Positions 24,690 through 34,356 of a DNA stretch of 58,568 nt are shown in pieces. How positions within the stretch are numbered: position 1 is the stretch's first letter; each line of letters starts with the position of its first letter. The translations under genes and the position numbers were made by a program. Origin of the DNA: Rikenellaceae bacterium (lineage in GTDB: Bacteria; Bacteroidota; Bacteroidia; Bacteroidales; Rikenellaceae); NCBI GenBank assembly GCA_017936385.1, contig JAGBFQ010000034.1, positions 1-58,568 of the forward strand. The letters run 5' to 3'. The notes below the pieces were generated by a model. That model worked only from the letters and a program-made list of their open reading frames with translations. It searched no databases and was not told where the DNA came from.

Positions 24690-25895
24690 CTACAACAAAG
24701 AGAGTATTTTGCGATTGGCTCTGTCGATGACCTCGGTTCGAAGCGAGGCCAAATAAATCCGGGTTGTCTTTTCGGAGTCGTGCCCCATGCCTTGACTAAT
24801 TACCGAAATCGGGACACCTCGGTCGCGGGCGATACTCGCCCATGAATGGCGGGCACAATACATGGTCAGAGGCAGGCTCAATCCCATCATTTCGCCCAAC
24901 TGCTTGAGGCTGCGATTGATTCGTGATTGTGTATTTTGATATTGGCGACGAGGATTTCGCGTCTTGGCACTGATGATAGCAAAAAGATACGGCGATGAGC
25001 TATCGGCCGCATAGCGGTCCAATATCTCCTGCATGCAGGGTTCCCAACGAATCGTGAGTTGTTGATTTGTCTTTTTGCGTCGATACGAAAGCACTCCGTC
25101 TTTGAGGTTTTTCTTCTGCAAGTAGGCTATATCAACGAACGACATGCCACGCGTGTAGAAACTAAACAGAAACATATCTCGCGCAAAACCAAACGCCGGC
25201 AAATCACTACAATCCATCTGTTTAAGGCGTCTGATGAGTTGCAGCGGAATAGCTCTTTTGGCCGTTCTTTCGGTGGCTGTCGAGACCCGTCTGAAGGGCT
25301 TGCGGTCGACCACCAACTCCTCCTCCACGGCTCGACGATAGGCCGTTCTCAGATGCTTGAGGTAGAAGGTGCGGGTATTGGGTGACAAACCACGCCTTTT
25401 GAGATAGCCCTCGTAGTCCTCAAACAGTGTGCAGTCGATGTCCCCCAAAGCGACATCCACCCCTCCACGGAAACGTCGAAAGCTGCTGAGCGTTGCAGCA
25501 TACGTTTCGCCCGTTCGGAGCTGCCCCAACCGTTGATAATGCCTTACGGTCTGTTCCATATATTCGAACAGCGTATTTGCGTCCGACGTGGATTTCAGCA
25601 CCTCCACGACCCGCTCCACGCTGATGGGTCGGCCGTCGAAGGTGTACTCTCCCACCACACTTCGGAAACGCTCGAGACAGTGTTTTACGGTCCACGCCAC
25701 CGACTCCAGATAGCCGGCTCTGGGCGAAGAGGCGTTGATGATGATTTGTTCGGACTGAGGGTCCCATTCGTCGGCAAAGATGCGAAAGTCAGTAGCCAAT
25801 TGCCTTACCCTGCGATTACAAATTAGTTGATAGTACAGCGTACCCTGTTTTCCCTCGACTATCGAGGGTCTAAACTTCAGTTTCAACGATACCAT
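24690..25895 (-). CDS. tyrosine site-specific recombinase
   Basis: A 401-aa recombinase of the Bacteroidetes integrase/invertase type. It has an N-terminal arm-binding-like region (about 1-95), a SAM-like core-binding domain (about 105-190) and a catalytic domain (about 215-395). The catalytic Arg I lies in FSFYTRGMSF, the Arg II/His cluster in MYCARHSWAS (Tyr or Cys where a first His is common), the GHDSEKTTRIYL segment follows, and the Tyr in TTRIYLASL is the nucleophile. No excisionase, relaxase, transposase or tRNA target lies nearby. It faces the M60 genes with a 208-base divergent gap. It may invert DNA there (see findings) or be a mobile-element remnant. Confidence 0.92.
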   Translation of the reverse strand: MVSLKLKFRPSIVEGKQGTLYYQLICNRRVRQLATDFRIFADEWDPQSEQIIINASSPRAGYLESVAWTVKHCLERFRSVVGEYTFDGRPISVERVVEVLKSTSDANTLFEYMEQTVRHYQRLGQLRTGETYAATLSSFRRFRGGVDVALGDIDCTLFEDYEGYLKRRGLSPNTRTFYLKHLRTAYRRAVEEELVVDRKPFRRVSTATERTAKRAIPLQLIRRLKQMDCSDLPAFGFARDMFLFSFYTRGMSFVDIAYLQKKNLKDGVLSYRRKKTNQQLTIRWEPCMQEILDRYAADSSSPYLFAIISAKTRNPRRQYQNTQSRINRSLKQLGEMMGLSLPLTMYCARHSWASIARDRGVPISVISQGMGHDSEKTTRIYLASLRTEVIDRANRKILSLL

Positions 25896-26005
25896 AAATT
25901 TAAGTTTTTAATGTTCTTCGCGGGGAATATACCCATAAATGAGAGTCAAAAGATACCTTGCACGCCCAAACAACCAATGAAATTTAGAACAAAAACTCTT
26001 ATTTA

Positions 26006-26022
26006 TACCTTATTTTAAGGTA
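26006..26022. repeat. 7-bp palindrome TACCTTA-ttt-TAAGGTA
   Basis: A perfect palindrome with a 3-base centre. It overlaps the left arm of the longer inverted-repeat pair 26013-26022/26090-26099. Confidence 0.5.
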
Positions 26023-26099
26023 AGTCCAAAAATAATACATACCTTTGTGGAGATAAAGACTCCTTAAACGACAAAAAAAATAAACTAAATACCTTAAAA
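26013..26099. repeat. 10-bp inverted repeats bracketing the M60 promoter
   Basis: TTTTAAGGTA at 26013-26022 and its exact complement TACCTTAAAA at 26090-26099 enclose 67 bases that contain the TACCTTTG element at 26040-26047. Flanks beyond the arms do not match. In an AT-rich 200-base gap a 10-bp pair can arise by chance. Confidence 0.55.
26040..26047 (+). promoter_or_regulatory. -7 element for the tandem M60 genes
   Basis: TACCTTTG, exact consensus, with an AT-rich leader of about 50 bases to the ATG at 26104. It lies inside the inverted-repeat pair, and its present orientation would express the M60 genes. Confidence 0.6.
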
Positions 26100-26103
26100 C
26101 AAA

Positions 26104-29100
26104 ATGAAAAAAAACCTACTACTACTCTTTGCCGTTATCGCGGCATTCGTGGGCTGCCAAAACGACACACCCGATGATGGCAACCCCGACGTCAAACACT
26201 ACGTACAAGCAGAGTGTGACACGCTCTATCTGGGCAGCGCAAGCTCTGCCGACAACACCATCTATATCAACTCACACAGCAACTTTTGGAGCTACAGCTA
26301 CGACGAGAGCCAAGAGTGGTGCTTCATTCAGGACGCTATCGACGAGAACGGCCAACGCTATCTGATTGTCGAAACCAACGAAAACAAAACAGATAACACT
26401 CGCGAACTGACCATAACAATCACCAACGGTGATGCAGCCGACCAGATTGTCATTTCGCAACTTGTCAACAGCGAGAAACCCGCAACTACCATCTCTCTCG
26501 CCGACCAAAGCTACTCGTTCCCCAAAGAGATGACAACTTTCAGTGTGGATGTAACTACCGATGGCTCTTACGAAATCGACATCCCCGAGGAGTGCACCTG
26601 GATTTCACATGACGGAACCACCAAGGGCGAAGGCGTAGTCACCGAGACGTTCTACCTTTCGGCCAACTATGGCGACGAGATTCGCAGTGTCGAAGTTTCG
26701 CTGGTCAGCCCCAACACTTCGGCAAAAATCGAGATTATACAGTGGGGAAAGATTGATTTGAAGGTTGACGCCGACAAGAAGAACTTGACATTTGCTGCCG
26801 GCAGCGACAGTCTGCACGTGGAAGCCGCTACGGAGTACACCGCCAAGATTACCGAAGGCGACTGGGTAACCATCAACACCGAGTTGTCGAAAAACGGCCT
26901 TATTGTGTTCGATTACGAGATGAATGAGAGCGAAACCGACCCGCGCACCGCAGTAATCACCATCGCCACTGCCAACACAACCAAGGAGGTGACGCTGACC
27001 CAGATTCCGTACAACCTGACCGAAATGCCCGAGGGCGACAATTGGATTGACGACATCCCTGCTACGATTACTTTGGGCGAAGGTTCGTCGCAATTGTCTA
27101 CAAGCCGCAAGGTTGAGCGAGCTTTCGACGGCAACACCTTGACCGCATGGCAATCGGCTCCAAAAAACGATAAACCGCAAGAACTCATCCTCAACATCGA
27201 CGCTTCGAAACTCGACCGCATCGACTACCTGCGCTACGTCCCCATCCCCTCAAGCAACAGCAATCCTCAACCATGGGGTCGCTGGGGAGAGGTCGACGTC
27301 TATGCGACCGATGCCGAGGGTAACGAGAGTCTTGTTCTGACGCACGACTTCCTGCTTACGGGTAACAGCACGGATGTGGTTTTCGAGCCGGCCCTGCCCA
27401 ACACCACCACCCGAGTGCGTTTCGTCATCAAGAGCGCCATCCCCTATGTTGAGAAAAATGTTGAGTATCCCAATGTCGCAGGAGCTGCCGAGGTGGGTGT
27501 ATTTATGTACAACCCCGAGGGCTTCCAAGCACTCCAATACTTCACCGACTGGTCGCTGTCGGAGCTGCGCGACGAGGTCACCTACGAGCAAATCAGCCAA
27601 ATCAAAGACCCGTTCTATCGTAGCCTGGCCGAACAAATTTTCTACGGCACCTATGACGACGAGTTCCGCGTGTGCGAGTTCCAGGCTTACCCCCACCCCG
27701 AGCGTGACTCCAAGAAGTTCCGCGACACGGCATTCAGCCCGCTGGACAACGTGACCGGTATGTTTGTCCACAAAGCCGGTGACCCACAATATATATACAT
27801 TGACGAGGACTACGGTTTGGACATCTATGTGCGTATTGTGGATTACGCCAATCATGAAGGTGCCGTAGGTACCTCGGTTACCGACCACACATACGACTAC
27901 AAGGTTCAAAAGGGCCGCAACGTGATTATTCCGAAGTATCGCGGCCTGATGTATATCTACGCCATCACCGACAACTACAAGAACATCCCCACCATGAAGG
28001 CTCACTTCTTAAATTCGGGTGTCAATGGTTACATCAAGAAAGGCGTTCACACGGCGGAGGATGTCGCCCGCATTTTCGGTTTGGCAACCTTCAAAGAGGA
28101 GCCTCGCTTTGATGTTGTTTCCGACAGAGCAATTATCAACTTCACCAAAGACCTGTTCCGCCGAAACACCTTCCTAAGCAAACCGCGAGAGAATGGTCAC
28201 CGAGTATTTGCACTGATGGATATCTATGATACAATGGTCAACATTGTAGAGGATTTCGAAGGATTTACGAAATACGGACACCGCCACACCCACCGTGTGA
28301 TGATTCACGAAGGTGAAACCAACAATGCAGGTTACTCGTCTTACAGCCACATTTGCGCCCGTCAAGGTGTCGGTTTCTGGGTTGACCCCGACGGCATCTG
28401 GCCTCGCAAAGCAACCACCATGAATGCAAGTGTGGTAAACTCGGGATGGACTCTATTCCACGAGTTCGGCCACGCAACCCAAACCCAACTCTTCAAATGG
28501 ATTGGACTAACGGAGGTTACCAACAACTTCATGTGTGATATTATCCAAAATAAACTCTACGGCGAGGGTAAGGGTTACACTAACCTGCGTTACGGCGACC
28601 AATTCAATCGAGGAATGCGCGATTTGGCGGCCCGCTGGGTATGGGACTTCGACGAGAACGGCAACTGGTATGAGCGCCCGTGGAACTATATCGAATCTGT
28701 CAACAGCCCCGGAACAGGTTATGAGAAGGGTTGCGTCGATTATCAAACCCGCATTATGCCTTTCTATCAGTTGTATCTGTACTACCACTTGGTGCTGGGC
28801 AAAACGGACTTCTATTCCGACTTCTATGAGTTGTGCCGTACCAAGCCCATCATTGAACGCGATTTCAATACTTCGAACGACTACTACAATGCCGTACAAG
28901 AGGAGTACGTCAAGACCATCTCGGAGGCCTCGGGTGAGAACCTGAGTGCTTGGGCCGAGATGTGGGGACTGCCCGGTATCCACCGCCCGATGGGTGTGAA
29001 CAAGGGTACGAAGGTGAACCACTATGGTCAGGTTTTCTACACCACCACCGAAGAGAAAGTGGCTGAAATCAAAAAGTACTGCTCGCAATTCCCCGCCCCC

Positions 29101-29550
29101 AAACACAACCTGCTGTACATCCACGACCTAAACCTCGAGTTGTATCGCAACCCGCAAACCGTAGTGGCCGGAACCCACACCTACGACAGCACGAGTGGCA
29201 TATTCACAACTTCGGGTTGGGAGAACGTTGTTGCTTGGGTGCTTGTTGACCCCGACAAGAAGGAGAAAAACGGCGAACAAGGCCGCCAAGTAGCAATTCT
29301 TCAATGTTCGAACCCCTCGGGAACTGACTCGTTTGAGTATGTATTCAAGGAGTCGCGCTACATACCCAAAGCTCCGGGCGACTACTCGGACTACTTCTAC
29401 AACGAGGGTAGCCCCTACTCGTCGAACGTCAAAGGTACCGAGCGTAGCCTTGAGCCTGTAACGGGCGATTACGAGTACACCCAATCGCTGCAATTGTTTG
29501 CCGTTGACGCATTCGGCAACCGCTACGCAAGCAAAAGCAACATTAAGTAG
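26104..29550 (+). CDS. M60-like metallopeptidase lipoprotein (mucin-glycoprotease type), first copy
   Basis: A 1148-aa lipoprotein (lipobox AAFVGC, Cys18). It has three BACON-like beta domains (about 35-120, 130-215, 220-305), a discoidin/F5-8 C-like carbohydrate-binding domain (about 325-465), a spacer, then the Peptidase_M60 domain. The zinc motif is HEFGHATQ (His786, Glu787, His790), followed by LTEVTNNF with the third ligand Glu. A short C-terminal beta region follows. The order of domains matches characterised Bacteroides M60-like proteases that cut O-glycosylated mucin (family knowledge). Substrate here is inferred. A paralogue follows 25 bases later. Confidence 0.9.
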   Translation: MKKNLLLLFAVIAAFVGCQNDTPDDGNPDVKHYVQAECDTLYLGSASSADNTIYINSHSNFWSYSYDESQEWCFIQDAIDENGQRYLIVETNENKTDNTRELTITITNGDAADQIVISQLVNSEKPATTISLADQSYSFPKEMTTFSVDVTTDGSYEIDIPEECTWISHDGTTKGEGVVTETFYLSANYGDEIRSVEVSLVSPNTSAKIEIIQWGKIDLKVDADKKNLTFAAGSDSLHVEAATEYTAKITEGDWVTINTELSKNGLIVFDYEMNESETDPRTAVITIATANTTKEVTLTQIPYNLTEMPEGDNWIDDIPATITLGEGSSQLSTSRKVERAFDGNTLTAWQSAPKNDKPQELILNIDASKLDRIDYLRYVPIPSSNSNPQPWGRWGEVDVYATDAEGNESLVLTHDFLLTGNSTDVVFEPALPNTTTRVRFVIKSAIPYVEKNVEYPNVAGAAEVGVFMYNPEGFQALQYFTDWSLSELRDEVTYEQISQIKDPFYRSLAEQIFYGTYDDEFRVCEFQAYPHPERDSKKFRDTAFSPLDNVTGMFVHKAGDPQYIYIDEDYGLDIYVRIVDYANHEGAVGTSVTDHTYDYKVQKGRNVIIPKYRGLMYIYAITDNYKNIPTMKAHFLNSGVNGYIKKGVHTAEDVARIFGLATFKEEPRFDVVSDRAIINFTKDLFRRNTFLSKPRENGHRVFALMDIYDTMVNIVEDFEGFTKYGHRHTHRVMIHEGETNNAGYSSYSHICARQGVGFWVDPDGIWPRKATTMNASVVNSGWTLFHEFGHATQTQLFKWIGLTEVTNNFMCDIIQNKLYGEGKGYTNLRYGDQFNRGMRDLAARWVWDFDENGNWYERPWNYIESVNSPGTGYEKGCVDYQTRIMPFYQLYLYYHLVLGKTDFYSDFYELCRTKPIIERDFNTSNDYYNAVQEEYVKTISEASGENLSAWAEMWGLPGIHRPMGVNKGTKVNHYGQVFYTTTEEKVAEIKKYCSQFPAPKHNLLYIHDLNLELYRNPQTVVAGTHTYDSTSGIFTTSGWENVVAWVLVDPDKKEKNGEQGRQVAILQCSNPSGTDSFEYVFKESRYIPKAPGDYSDYFYNEGSPYSSNVKGTERSLEPVTGDYEYTQSLQLFAVDAFGNRYASKSNIK

Positions 29551-29575
29551 AATTCACTAACAACACATAACCAAT

Positions 29576-32500
29576 ATGAGAAAGTATTTATTGATTCTGT
29601 TAGCCGTCATGGCTACCTTTGCAGGATGTCAGAATGACGCTCCCAACGATGGCAAACCCGACATTTTGGATGAGTTCATCGAGGCGGAGTATGACACCCT
29701 CTACCTGGGTTGCGCAAGTTCTGTGGAGAATCTTATCTACATCAACTCGCACAACAATTTTTGGAGTTTCAGCTACGACGAGAGCCAAGAGTGGTGTTTC
29801 GTTCAGGACCTGATTGACGAGAACGGCAAACGCTTACTGATGGTGAATGTCGAGGAGAACCAAACGCAAGCGTCACGTGAACTTTCTGTGACCGTCACCA
29901 ATGGCGAGGCTGCCGACCAGATTGTTATCGTTCAACTTGCAAGCGACGTTGTGCCGGCGACCGAAATCACCATAGCAGATACGCTCTATACACTCACCAA
30001 AGATATGGGCAACTTCACCGTAGAGGTTGCCTCGGACGGTGACTACGAAATCGTTATTCCCGAGGAGTGCACATGGCTTTCGCACGACGGAACCGCAGAA
30101 GGCGAAGGCGTGCGTACCGAGACTTTCTACATCTCGACCAACTATGGCGACGATATTCGCAACACCAAGGTTAAATTTGTCAGCGCCAATGCTTCGGCAC
30201 AAATCGAAGTTGTGCAATGGGGTAAGGTCGATTTGAAAGTCAACATCGAGCAGAAGAGCCTGCTGTTCTTGGCTGGCCGCGACAGCGTGCTTGTGGAGTC
30301 CGCCACGGACTACACCGCCAACGTTACCAAAGGCGATTGGCTGAAAATCAACACCGAACTGTCGAAAAAGGGCGTTGTGGTGTTCGACTACGACGAGAAC
30401 CCGAGCGAAAAGGAGGAACGTACAGCCGAAATCACCATCGCCACGGCCTCCACAACCAAAACCGTCAAATTCACACAGATTGTCTACACACTGACCGAAA
30501 TGCCCGAGAACGACAATTGGGAGGGTGAAGACCTGCCCGTGACCATCACCTCCGTCGAGGGCACCTCTCAAATGTCGGCAAACCGCAAAGTTGAACGTGC
30601 ATGCGACGGCAATGTGATGACCGCTTGGTACTCGGCTACCAACAACGACAAGCCACAAGAGCTTACACTGAAAATCGACGCTTCGAACGTGGAGCATATC
30701 AACTATCTGCGCTACGTGCCCGCACAAGGAAACAGCGCACTTGAGTGGGGCAATTGGCGAGAGGTCGATATTTATGCCACCGACAAGGATGGCGTCGAGA
30801 AACTTGTTGCAAGTCACGACTTCCGTGGCGGCAACACCACCGCAGATGTTAATTTTGCACCGTCGCTGCCCAACACCACAACACAACTGCGCATCGTAAT
30901 CAAGAATGCTACTCCCTATGTCGTAAACGACACTGAGTGCGAATATGTTGCCGCCGCTGCTGAGATTAGCCTTTACGCCTACGACCCCAATCGTTTCCAA
31001 GCACTCGACTACTTTAAGGATTGGTCGCTGTCGGAACTTCGCCCAGAGGTCGACTACGACAAGGTATGCCAAATCAAAGACCCGTTCTATCGCAGCCTGG
31101 CCGAGAAGATGCTCTATGGTATCTACGACCGAGAGTTCCGCGTGTGCGAGTTTAAGGCTTATCCCAAGCCCGAACGCGACGCCGCAATTCTGCGCGACAA
31201 AGCGTTCGGTTTGCTTGACAACGTTACAGGTATGTACGTTGCCGAAGCCGGTACTCCGCAATACATCTACCTCGACGAGGACTACGGTCAAAAGATTTAT
31301 GTTCGTGTGGTCGACTGGGAAAATCATGAAGAGGCGGGAAGTACCAACCCCAATACCCACACCTATGACTACCAAATACAAAAGGGTCGCAACGTAATTG
31401 TGCCGAATTATCGCGGTCTGATGTACATCCTTGTATTCTCGGACGACTACGAGAACATCCCCCCCATGACGGCGCACTTCGTAAACTCTGGAGTTAATGG
31501 CTACATCAAAAAAGGCGTGCACACCCCCGAGGATGTATATCGTATCTTTATGCTTGCGCCCAACAGCGAAGAACCTCGCTTTGATATGATTTCCAAGTCA
31601 GCCGTTCTTAACTTCCGCAAGTTGAACTACTATACTCTGACCTTCAAGAAGGATATCAAAGCCAATGCCACACGAGCCTTCGAACTGATGGACCTCTACG
31701 ATACGATTGCCTCGACTCAAGACCATGTCATGGGTCTTGTGAAGTATCGCGCCAAAGGTCTGCCTCGCCACCACCGCAACCGTATGGTTTATGACGAGGT
31801 TGAGACCGGAGCTTTGGGATATTCAGGCTACTACCACATCGGCTTGAGTAACAAATATACCCACATGTGGGTTGACCCCGATGAGATTTGGCCTAAGAAT
31901 GTCACCACCATGAACGGAAGTATTGCCAACAAGGGCAAGACCATTGCTCACGAACTTGGCCACTCGACTCAAACCGAGATTTTCACCTGGCGAGGACAAA
32001 TCGAGGTTACCAACAACCTGCAATGCGCCATCTTCCAAAACTACCAATGGGGAATGGGTGCTGGCCATACATGGATTCGCTACGACAATGGTTTCAACGG
32101 CGGTATGCAGGATATTGCAACCCGTTGGGTGTGGGACTTCGACAAGGATGGTAACTGGACCGAACGTCCGTTGACCTATGTCGAGTCGGTTAACTGTCCG
32201 CTCTATGGTCAAACCACGGGCGGCGGTAGCCTGTCAAGTCGCGCCATGCCGCTCTATCAGTTGTTCTTGTTCAACCACGTTATTTTGGGCAACCACGACT
32301 TCTACCCCGACTACTATGAGGAGTGCCGCGCTTCGGGCTTCAATGCAAGCCTGTTTGGCAACAACCAGGACAAATACCACTCGAATATGCTCTATGAGTT
32401 TGTCAAAAGCATATCGAGAGTTTCGGGCTATGACTTCAGCGGTTGGGCTAAACGATGGAGAATCCCCGGTGTTAACAACCGTGTGAGAACCAACCACTAT

Positions 32501-33016
32501 GGCCAAAACTACTTCACCAATACCCCCGAGGAGATTGCCGAGATGGAGGAGTATTGCTCGAAGTTCAAGCCGCTGCCTTTGGACCCCTTCTATATCCACG
32601 ACGAGAATATTGAACTGTATCGCAATCCCAAGCCCGTGGTAGCCGGAACTCACACCTATCGCAAGGCAGGCAATGGCGCAGTTTACTTCACGGCCGAGGG
32701 TTGGCAGAATGTTGCTGCGTGGCTGTTGGTTGACCCCAACAAGAAGGATGACGATGGCAATATGGGACGTGTAATTGCTGTGCTCCGTTGCGCCAATCCA
32801 AGTTCCACCGACCAATTTAGTTTCATATTTAAGGAGAGCCGCTACGTCCCTAAGAACGAGGATAACGGCGACTACTCGAACTACAAATACAGCAACACCG
32901 AGCAGAACAACCGTAGCATGAAGAGCGTGTCGGGTGATTATGAATACACCCAACAGCTTCATCTCTACGCAGTGGACGTTTACGGCAAACGCTACGCAAG
33001 CGGCAGCAATAAATAG
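29576..33016 (+). CDS. M60-like metallopeptidase lipoprotein (mucin-glycoprotease type), second copy
   Basis: A 1146-aa lipoprotein (lipobox ATFAGC). It has the same domain order as the gene before it and long near-identical stretches: YDESQEWCFVQDLIDENGKR against the first copy's YDESQEWCFIQDAIDENGQR. The zinc motif is HELGHSTQ (His792, Glu793, His796), then IEVTNN. Differences cluster around the active site, the sequence just before it and the carbohydrate-binding loops, which suggests different target glycans. It is presumably co-transcribed with the first copy, as only 25 bases separate them. A terminator follows. Confidence 0.9.
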   Translation: MRKYLLILLAVMATFAGCQNDAPNDGKPDILDEFIEAEYDTLYLGCASSVENLIYINSHNNFWSFSYDESQEWCFVQDLIDENGKRLLMVNVEENQTQASRELSVTVTNGEAADQIVIVQLASDVVPATEITIADTLYTLTKDMGNFTVEVASDGDYEIVIPEECTWLSHDGTAEGEGVRTETFYISTNYGDDIRNTKVKFVSANASAQIEVVQWGKVDLKVNIEQKSLLFLAGRDSVLVESATDYTANVTKGDWLKINTELSKKGVVVFDYDENPSEKEERTAEITIATASTTKTVKFTQIVYTLTEMPENDNWEGEDLPVTITSVEGTSQMSANRKVERACDGNVMTAWYSATNNDKPQELTLKIDASNVEHINYLRYVPAQGNSALEWGNWREVDIYATDKDGVEKLVASHDFRGGNTTADVNFAPSLPNTTTQLRIVIKNATPYVVNDTECEYVAAAAEISLYAYDPNRFQALDYFKDWSLSELRPEVDYDKVCQIKDPFYRSLAEKMLYGIYDREFRVCEFKAYPKPERDAAILRDKAFGLLDNVTGMYVAEAGTPQYIYLDEDYGQKIYVRVVDWENHEEAGSTNPNTHTYDYQIQKGRNVIVPNYRGLMYILVFSDDYENIPPMTAHFVNSGVNGYIKKGVHTPEDVYRIFMLAPNSEEPRFDMISKSAVLNFRKLNYYTLTFKKDIKANATRAFELMDLYDTIASTQDHVMGLVKYRAKGLPRHHRNRMVYDEVETGALGYSGYYHIGLSNKYTHMWVDPDEIWPKNVTTMNGSIANKGKTIAHELGHSTQTEIFTWRGQIEVTNNLQCAIFQNYQWGMGAGHTWIRYDNGFNGGMQDIATRWVWDFDKDGNWTERPLTYVESVNCPLYGQTTGGGSLSSRAMPLYQLFLFNHVILGNHDFYPDYYEECRASGFNASLFGNNQDKYHSNMLYEFVKSISRVSGYDFSGWAKRWRIPGVNNRVRTNHYGQNYFTNTPEEIAEMEEYCSKFKPLPLDPFYIHDENIELYRNPKPVVAGTHTYRKAGNGAVYFTAEGWQNVAAWLLVDPNKKDDDGNMGRVIAVLRCANPSSTDQFSFIFKESRYVPKNEDNGDYSNYKYSNTEQNNRSMKSVSGDYEYTQQLHLYAVDVYGKRYASGSNK

Positions 33017-33042
33017 AAGACTGACGCAAATAATACTCTGAG

Positions 33043-33081
33043 AGTCAGTTCGACCCAATGTGTGGTCGGACTGACTTTTTG
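33043..33081 (+). terminator. terminator of the M60 operon
   Basis: AGTCAGTTCGACC (33043-33055) pairs with GGTCGGACTGACT (33064-33076) with one wobble, followed by TTTTT. Its T-run continues into the -33 TTG of the next promoter. Confidence 0.85.
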
Positions 33082-33109
33082 TTATATTCTCATAAAAATC
33101 GTATCTTCG
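33079..33109 (+). promoter_or_regulatory. promoter of the WG/VWA gene pair
   Basis: TTG at 33079-33081, a 20-base spacer and TATCTTCG at 33102-33109 (one mismatch). It overlaps the tail of the M60 terminator. Confidence 0.5.
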
Positions 33110-33129
33110 CTTAGTAAAACTGGGTTCAA

Positions 33130-34335
33130 ATGACTTTTACGATTTCCAACTTAACTGAAACCGTGGCCAATGCGCACACGCTAATGACAACCTTGCACGG
33201 AGTGCGACCCGTCGTAGACTCTATGGGACGTCCTCGAAGCAGAACCATCCATGGAGTACACATTTTCGAGGTGTGGAACAACGGCCAACACGCGCTCTTG
33301 TGTTGTTCACCCGACAACGAAGAGGGTTTACGACGCACCTGGCGACGCTACATCGAATTGCGCGAGGCTCGACCGGAGTGTTTCGCACGACTCACTCTTC
33401 ACGAAAATGAGTTGCCTGTGTTCGACGCTTGCGGCCACATCGAAAAAATTGCTGTGGTGATGCTCCCCTATTCCGGGCGATGCATGAGCGTAGACGACTT
33501 TGTAAGCTACGCTGCCGAAACCGACAACCATCCTGCACTTCGTGCTGCGATGTACGACCTTGTGGAGTTGGCCTGCGAAATGGAACGCCGCACATGGAAA
33601 TTCGACCTTGGAGTGTGTTTTACGCCCGCGGGACGGATGTTGGTGTGCGAGGTTGAGCGTACGCGACCGCGCTTGGCCGAGATGGCAATGTCGCTGGCCT
33701 GGGGTATGTGCAACGGCCGAGCAAGCGACCATACACCTCAAGTAAAACAATGGACCGAGCTGATTCGTCCTCTGTGTAGACGCCTGGGCATTAAGTCGGG
33801 TTCGGCCGAGGAGGTGTGTCGCACATTGTGGGACCTCTGCCGCGTCGACCCCGAGGGTCTGCGTATCATCCTTGAGGAGTTGCATGGGGAGTCCGACACC
33901 ATCAAACCGCACAACGACGAGTATCAGAACTACGAGCTTCACGAAGGAGTCTATTTGGTGGAGTGTGCCGAAGGTTTTCGTTACATCGACTCGGAGGGTC
34001 ACCCACTCAATGATACAACTTTCGTGTCGGCCGAACTTCTGCGTGAGGGACGTGCCGAAGTTGCCACCACCGAAGGTTGGGGTTTGATGGACGCCAACGG
34101 CACGTTGCTGCTGCCGACCATCTACGAGGAGTTGACATGGAACGAGAATCTGAACACATGCGTAGCCATGCGCGACGGCGTGTGGCAGTTATTCGACCGC
34201 GAAGGAGGGCGACTCTCTCACCGCCCGTTTGAATGGATTGGCGAGCCTTCGGCCGAGGGTCTGTTCCCCGTCGAAGTGGACGGCCTCAGTGGCTGGATTG
34301 ACGTCACAGGAAAAGAGATTGCATCTATCGAATAA
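33130..34335 (+). CDS. WG-repeat protein with unknown N-terminal domain, partner of VWA gene
   Basis: A 401-aa soluble protein. The C-terminal about 130 residues contain three degenerate WG repeats (EGFRYIDSEGHPL, EGWGLMDANGTLLLP, DGVWQLFDREGGRL, then LSGWIDVTGKEI). The N-terminal about 260 residues are unrecognised. The stretch IAVVMLPYSGRCMSVDDFV...LVELACEMERRTWKFDLGVCFTPAGRMLV is reminiscent of a protein kinase hinge, helix and catalytic loop, but HRD, DFG and the ATP lysine are not recognisable. If related, it would be a pseudokinase. The VWA gene starts 21 bases after the stop. Function unknown. Confidence 0.8.
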   Translation: MTFTISNLTETVANAHTLMTTLHGVRPVVDSMGRPRSRTIHGVHIFEVWNNGQHALLCCSPDNEEGLRRTWRRYIELREARPECFARLTLHENELPVFDACGHIEKIAVVMLPYSGRCMSVDDFVSYAAETDNHPALRAAMYDLVELACEMERRTWKFDLGVCFTPAGRMLVCEVERTRPRLAEMAMSLAWGMCNGRASDHTPQVKQWTELIRPLCRRLGIKSGSAEEVCRTLWDLCRVDPEGLRIILEELHGESDTIKPHNDEYQNYELHEGVYLVECAEGFRYIDSEGHPLNDTTFVSAELLREGRAEVATTEGWGLMDANGTLLLPTIYEELTWNENLNTCVAMRDGVWQLFDREGGRLSHRPFEWIGEPSAEGLFPVEVDGLSGWIDVTGKEIASIE

Positions 34336-34356
34336 AACAAGGACCAAACAACAATC

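Noticed and set aside
24690-25895. Integrative conjugative element or prophage next to the recombinase
   Set aside because: No relaxase, T4SS, phage structural gene, excisionase, tRNA target or direct-repeat attachment sites were found nearby. The flanking genes look chromosomal.
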